Shown piece after piece: positions 59,159 to 64,000 of a DNA stretch of 64,000 nt; within the stretch, counting starts at the first letter, position 1, and each line of letters opens with the position of its first letter. The DNA comes from Tragulus kanchil. Its lineage: Eukaryota; Chordata; Mammalia; Artiodactyla; Tragulidae. A model generated the notes under the pieces. That model ran no database searches, was not told the DNA's origin, and saw only the letters and a list, made by a program, of their open reading frames with translations. The position numbers and the translations under genes were made by a program. The DNA lies in NCBI GenBank assembly GCA_022376925.1, contig JAIOJX010000026.1, forward strand, positions 249,547,330-249,611,329, in the 5' to 3' direction.

Positions 59159-60857
59159 CACACAAATAACAAGGCTTCAATTCTTACTTCAGGATTTCAG
59201 TTTTGAATCAGGTAGAGCACTGTAAAATCCATCAGTTTACAAAAGAGGTTGGATTAAAATTGGGGTTTTCACAGATGAAACAGATCAGGTTTATTTGGCT
59301 AGATGGTTAAATATCAATATTTGTAGAAAAAGCAACTTGTAATTGCCTTCGACAAGCACACTTCTAAATTATTTTGCCCTTTCTAAAATTTGTATTAAAA
59401 AGATAGCAGAGACAAAGATTTCTAAGGAGACCACAGAGGATATTTCTACCTCAAAGATACTGGCAAGTTCTTTCTAGGATGACTTTGTTTCCCCTTTGTT
59501 TAGTATTTACAAGCTTCAGAAGATGAACTGGGTTGGCGTGGGGGGCGATTTCTTGGAACAACCCTTCAGGTCCCATGCTGTGCATTACACCATAGTAACC
59601 AGAATAAACCAAAATCCAGCCTGCCAGAAAGTCACATCAACATGTCTTCCCAGTCCCATTAGACCAGTGACCTTTCTCCAAAGCAACTTATAAGAGAGAG
59701 AACAGTCTTCACAGGGAGAACCCCAAAATTGGATCCAAAGCCCTCTTCCCATATGAGAGCTAATGCTCCCATGATTGGACAGTCAAAAAGGGTCCGGTGG
59801 GACTCTAATGTGAAACTGTGTTAGGGGAAAGGTTCTTTAAGCTTTCAGTTTACAAAGGAGAGGATTAGAGATCCAATCAACTTGTTCCCCATTGTCAAAG
59901 TTACCTGGGGCTCCAATAGAAGAAATTAGAATTGGTCACCTCAAGTCCAAGGAATACCCACCAGGCATGATCTTTATCAGTGTTCCTTGCCTTTGTAAAG
60001 TGCTTTTGACTGCCAGATTGTTTAATGGTGAGCCATTCAGAGGTCATTGCTCTTCTGATCTTAACATACCCAATGTGAACCCCAAAGATCTCTCCCTCCT
60101 TCTGGACAGATGAAATATTTTCCACTTTTTATGAGCTTTGTAACACAAAAACACAAATGACACAGCTAAATTGCAACAAAAACAGAACAGATTTCTGCAT
60201 CAATGCATCCAGACAAACCAATTCCCCGATAGGATAAATAAATTTACCCTATAAAATAAATTATATAGTTCCAACTAGGCTACCCACCTCCACAAGAACT
60301 ACCTCCCAAATGAACCGGTTCCAACTGGAACAGTGCCCACATCAAGTAAATAAATTTACCCTACAAATGAGCTAATTCCAACTACAGTGGGCTTGCCTTA
60401 CAAGGACTAGTTTCCAATGAACCAGTTTAGGGTAGCATTTAACAACACCTCTCCTCTGCAAATTGGTACCCAAACAAACTGGCTTATCCTGTAAAGGAAA
60501 AGCCCAGATTGAGGGGAAAAAAATATTCACAGTGTGCACACCAGAGTGACTTACGCCCCCAAATCAAGCCCATTGACTCAAAACATAAAAGGACACACAA
60601 AACAAGTAAACTGGCTGAACCAGCTATTGAATTGGGTAGACTTACCTACAATGAAATTGAGCCCGTCAGTTCTAGAAGTTTGTCTCTTCTTTGCCTCAAC
60701 TGCCAAGTGCTGGATGTAGCCCATGCTGCTTCAGGGAATCTTGAAATAAGAACCTCAGGACAAAGAGTTCCGGCAACTGCTAGGGTCTTGCCCAAATATT
60801 CACTGATTGGGGCCAGCAGGTCACAAGCAACAAGGCTCCTGGCTGGCAAAGCCAAAT
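58096..60857. other. Unrecognised interval between two LTR-like copies
   Basis: If copies A and B are the two LTRs of one minus-strand provirus, this would be its interior. I see no gag, pol or env motifs and no frame above about 117 codons. 58110-58430 and 59500-60850 are richer in G and C than 58440-59490, which is plain AT-rich. A short imperfect repeat lies at 60236-60400. Confidence 0.4.
59128..59155. repeat. (TA)n microsatellite
   Basis: About 14 TA units. Confidence 0.92.
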
Positions 60858-61305
60858 TGTGACTGAGTCTAAATTCACTTTCCTCAATGCTCGGCAGACC
60901 AATGAATTCCAGAGAGGAGGTTTGAAGCAAGAACACTTCAAAAAAGCAGCCAGTCAAGAATATATCATGCTAACACCTCAAAATTACCACGTTATGGGGT
61001 CTGGATGCCAGGTTCTTTTTAGATCAGAGATCAAGGGTGACCTGAGGAAGCAAAGTGAAAAGGCCATTCATCTTGCAAACACCTCCTAGAGTGGCAAGCC
61101 TCAGGCAGGGGATGTGTTAATTTCTCCCTTCCTGTCGTCCACAGGTGGACAAAGTTCTGAACAAAGGCACTTTAACAGTAAGGCAGAAGGGCAGGTCCTC
61201 TGAAGCAAGCTATTAAGTACGATTATAATAATAAAAGCAATGAAAAGCAAGTCAAAGAAACAATTTCCAGCATGGAGTCAAAATTGGTTTCCTCTGTGCA
61301 ACGCC
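60858..61305 (-). mobile_element. LTR-like sequence of an endogenous retrovirus (copy B)
   Basis: Starts TGTGACTGAGTC at 60858 and stays alignable to copy A to about 61305, with frequent substitutions and small indels. The divergence from copy A is far above that between D-type copies. The minus-strand sequence just inside the TG edge contains TGGCTTTGCCAGCC, where a primer-binding site would lie, but it does not match any tRNA 3' end that I recognise. Confidence 0.55.
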
Positions 61306-61907
61306 ACCAATGAGGGACTATGATTCTCAGGGAATTTAGGAAAGAAGGTGAAACAGGACCCATGAATGAAAGTCTTCTCCTTCACAGGTGAGCAGATGGT
61401 AGACTCATAAAATTAAATATTAAAGAGATACAATTACTATTTCATGCTGGAAAAGCAGGTCTAAGTGGTTAAATTCAGAATAAGGAAAAATAAAAACATT
61501 TACATGCCTAATGGAAGACATCTGTGGGTAAGTAAAAATGATGTGATAAATGGGAAAAACATGGATTCACTTCAGTCAGTACCTTCTCTCTGAAACAGGG
61601 GCAAAGGGAAAGAGAGACAGAAGTCACTGGAAGAAGGGAATTAAGGAAACTCTTTTCAGATGGTTTCCACAGCTGTGGAGTAGGGGTTAGGGTTACTCAC
61701 CAAAAATGAGGGGAAACGGATTGGAAAGGGTAAAGATTTCATGCAGCCACAATGGGAAATCAAACAGGAAATTCCTAGGAGGAATTTAGCTTTTTCTAAA
61801 GGCATTTTCGACAATCTTTATATTTCTCATAATATTTCTTATCACTCAAAAATCCAACCCTTTAACACATCCAGAGCTGGTAGAAAAATAATAGTAAGCT
61901 TCTAGAA
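61306..61907. other. Unrecognised non-coding sequence
   Basis: No supported feature. From 61485 it is repeated by D21. Confidence 0.5.
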
Positions 61908-62085
61908 CAGTGTTTCTCAAAGTGCGGTTCCTTGGCCATCTGTCTGAGAGTCTCTTGGGGAACTTGTTTAAAAGGAAGATTCCTGAACCCCACCAGACCT
62001 ATCTGACAGATTATCTGGGGTCTGGTGCCTGGAAATCTGCCTCAGACCTCCAGCACTAGTCTGATGATACTGTTTCAGAACCACC
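61908..62085 (+). mobile_element. MER5A-like hAT-Charlie non-autonomous transposon
   Basis: The left end CAGTGTTTCTCAAAGTGCGG and right end TTTCAGAACCACCATC match the inverted termini of MER5-type elements. The middle keeps GGGGAACTTGTTTAAAAG, CTGAACCCCACCAGACC and TCTGGGGTCTGGTGCC. Ancient, with no transposase. The strand is set by the consensus order. Confidence 0.82.
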
Positions 62086-62370
62086 ATCTTACCTCATGTC
62101 TAGTCCTGCAAGTCCTAGGCATGACTATTCACCCACATCCTGTTTTTAACCAGTGGCTGTGTCTACAGTTTTAAAACTAAAATAAAATTGTTACACATTG
62201 CGGTGAGGAAATGACAACTGTGCCTTCAAATGCAGGCAGCTAGGATCATACCCGTGATCATCTTGTATGATTTTTATCTTCTATTTTTTTATCTTTAAAA
62301 ATAGCTTAAACAGCCACTTATTCATTGATGGTCAAGAATGGTAGAATTACTGTATCAAAGCATTGTTATA

Positions 62371-62588
62371 GGGCTTCCCCTGGTGGTCCAGTGGATAAGG
62401 ACACCACCTTGCAGTGCAAGGGGCGCCGGTTCGATCCCTGGCCTGGGAAGATCCCACGTGCCGCGGAGCGGCTGGACTGATGTGTCCAATCACCGAGCCG
62501 GAGCTCTGGAGCGCATGCGCCCAGAGCCGGCGCTCTGCAACGACAGACGCCACCGCGATGGGAGGCCCACAGGAGCCAAAGAACAAAG
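62371..62588 (+). mobile_element. Young CHR-type SINE, cut by the D21 junction
   Basis: First ~218 bp of the same insertion as 63475-63810. It is missing the 3' extension, tail and right target-site repeat. Confidence 0.92.
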
Positions 62589-63010
62589 CAAAATAAAAAC
62601 ATTTACATGCCTAATGGAAGACATCTGTGGGTAAGTAAAAATGATGTGATAAATGGGAAAAACATGGATTCACTTCAGTCAGTACCTTCTCTCTGAAACA
62701 GGGGCAAAGGGAAAGAGAGACAGAAGTCACTGGAAGAAGGGAATTAAGGAAACTCTTTTCAGATGGTTTCCACAGCTGTGGAGTAGGGGTTAGGGTTACT
62801 CACCAAAAATGAGGGGAAACGGATTGGAAAGGGTAAAGATTTCATGCAGCCACAATGGGAAATCAAACAGGAAATTCCTAGGAGGAATTTAGCTTTTTTC
62901 TAAAGGCATTTTCGACAATCTTTATATTTCTCATAATATTTCTTATCACTCAAAAATCCAACCCTTTAACACATCCAGAGCTGGTAGAAAAATAATAGTA
63001 AGCTTCTAGA

Positions 63011-63188
63011 ACAGTGTTTCTCAAAGTGCGGTTCCTTGGCCATCTGTCTGAGAGTCTCTTGGGGAACTTGTTTAAAAGGAAGATTCCTGAACCCCACCAG
63101 ACCTATCTGACAGATTATCTGGGGTCTGGTGCCTGGAAATCTGCCTCAGACCTCCAGCACTAGTCTGATGATACTGTTTCAGAACCAC
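63011..63188 (+). mobile_element. MER5A-like transposon (D21 copy)
   Basis: Same element as 61908-62085, repeated by D21. Confidence 0.82.
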
Positions 63189-63474
63189 CATCTTACCTCA
63201 TGTCTAGTCCTGCAAGTCCTAGGCATGACTATTCACCCACATCCTGTTTTTAACCAGTGGCTGTGTCTACAGTTTTAAAACTAAAATAAAATTGTTACAC
63301 ATTGCGGTGAGGAAATGACAACTGTGCCTTCAAATGCAGGCAGCTAGGATCATACCCGTGATCATCTTGTATGATTTTTATCTTCTATTTTTTTATCTTT
63401 AAAAATAGCTTAAACAGCCACTTATTCATTGATGGTCAAGAATGGTAGAATTACTGTATCAAAGCATTGTTATA

Positions 63475-63810
63475 GGGCTTCCCCTGGTGGTCCAGTGGAT
63501 AAGGACACCACCTTGCAGTGCAAGGGGCGCTGGTTCGATCCCTGGCCTGGGAAGATCCCACGTGCCGCGGAGCGGCTGGACTGATGTGTCCAATCAACGA
63601 GCCGGAGCTCTGGAGCGCATGCGCCCAGAGCCGGCGCTCTGCAACGACAGACGCCACCGCGATGGGAGGCCCACAGGAGCCAAAGAACAAAGACAGATGA
63701 ACATAGAGAAATGAAAGACCAATAGAAGTGGCCCGCCCGCTCCCCTTCCTCCCCAACCCAACCCCCGCCCAAAAATAAATAAATAAATAAATCTTTAAAA
63801 AAAAAAAAAA
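63475..63810 (+). mobile_element. Young CHR-type SINE, full length, with target-site duplication
   Basis: Head GGGCTTCCCCTGGTGGTCCA, B-box region GGTTCGATCCCTGG, CpG-rich body, 3' extension with CCAATAGAAGTGGCCCGCCC and a C-rich stretch, then (AAAT)n and poly-A. It is flanked by the perfect repeat AAGCATTGTTATA at 63462-63474 and 63811-63823. It is the least decayed SINE in the window by CpG content. Confidence 0.94.
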
Positions 63811-64000
63811 AAGCATTGTTATAATAGTAAGCTGCATTGTTTAGCCAATTAGATTTGAAGATACATCAACCTAGTTACTTAATCCTTGGCATTTGAGGAC
63901 AAGACAATTACAGAACTTCACTCTACAAAGCGTGTGAACACCATTTCTCTACTCATTTCCTCTCTGGCTTAACTGGTTCTTTGGTGTTTGGAGACTCAAG

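Larger units (their letters stand above)
61485..63692. repeat. Tandem duplication D21 (offset 1103-1104)
   Basis: 61485-62588 is repeated at 62589-63692. The first copy stops inside a young CHR SINE immediately after CCAAAGAACAAAG, the same SINE position as the D19 junction. Small differences: one extra T near 62893, and C/T and C/A changes in the SINE. Confidence 0.95.

Noticed and set aside
59892..60125. 73-74-codon frames on both strands as retroviral gene remnants
   Set aside because: No recognisable gag, pol or env motif; frames of this length are common by chance here.
62371..62450. tRNA genes at SINE heads (A and B box motifs)
   Set aside because: The heads derive from tRNA-Glu but have no full cloverleaf and are followed by SINE bodies, so they are not tRNA genes.
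1..63692. Direct repeats as a CRISPR array, satellite or designed repeat system
   Set aside because: Units are ~1.1 kb, each pair has different sequence, and there are no short repeats with spacers. The context is a mammalian genome.

Overview
This is non-coding nuclear DNA from a ruminant. The basis is abundant tRNA-Glu-derived Bov-tA SINEs (ruminant-specific), CHR-type SINEs (shared by ruminants, hippos and whales) and an artiodactyl-type L1 3' end. I find no protein-coding gene, tRNA gene, rRNA gene or CRISPR array. Every open frame is short (207 codons or fewer), and the longest ones lie inside SINEs. The best-preserved SINEs are CHR-type and the Bov-tA copies look older. This is unlike cattle or sheep, where Bov-tA/Bov-A2 are the young families, and it hints at a non-bovid (possibly basal, tragulid-like) ruminant. 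That last step is inference.

The dominant structure is a chain of at least 21 direct tandem duplications, called D1 to D21 here. Each doubles a different stretch of 1.04-1.24 kb. The copies are nearly identical and the two copies abut. The units are unrelated to one another in content and share only their length. Junctions lie near 463, 2299, 4932, 9000, 11290, 13360, 17145, 20280, 24233, 26130, 28290, 30970, 34084, 36920, 43008, 45390, 47270, 49509, 53803, 56993 and 62588. Several neighbouring pairs overlap, so short stretches occur three times. Small deletions cluster on the sides of the copies that face a junction. The simplest reading is an assembly error: contigs of roughly 1.8-6 kb with ~1.1 kb overlapping, poorly polished ends were joined end to end instead of merged. 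Collapsed, the window would hold about 40 kb of unique sequence. A real lineage-specific tandem-duplication process is the less likely alternative.

Layout: 1-3.8 kb, unrecognised sequence (D1, D2). 3.8-6.1 kb, two Bov-tA SINEs, doubled by D3. 6.7-7.4 kb, two young CHR-type SINEs head to tail. 7.8-12.6 kb, unrecognised sequence, a Bov-tA fragment and a CHR-2 SINE (D4, D5). 12.2-18.2 kb, an old L1 5' region broken by a CHR SINE and a younger L1 3' end (D6, D7). 18.9-19.2 kb, an L1 3' end. 19.2-35.2 kb, AT-rich sequence with scattered SINEs and an L2 3' end (D8-D13). 35.2-41.5 kb, mostly unrecognised, with SINEs at 38.8 and 39.1 kb (D14). 41.5-47.7 kb, an old L1 running from its 5' region into the ORF2 endonuclease region (D15-D17). 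46.6-48.1 kb, an LTR-like element, doubled. 49.0 and 50.3 kb, a truncated U2 snRNA pseudogene, doubled by D18. 51.3-55.1 kb, SINEs including young CHR copies with clear target-site duplications (D19). 56.3-61.3 kb, two related minus-strand LTR-like sequences about 3 kb apart in the listed sequence (D20). 61.9-63.8 kb, a MER5A-like hAT fragment and a young CHR SINE (D21).

No genes work together here. The content is transposon history plus a strong technical, or much less likely biological, duplication pattern.
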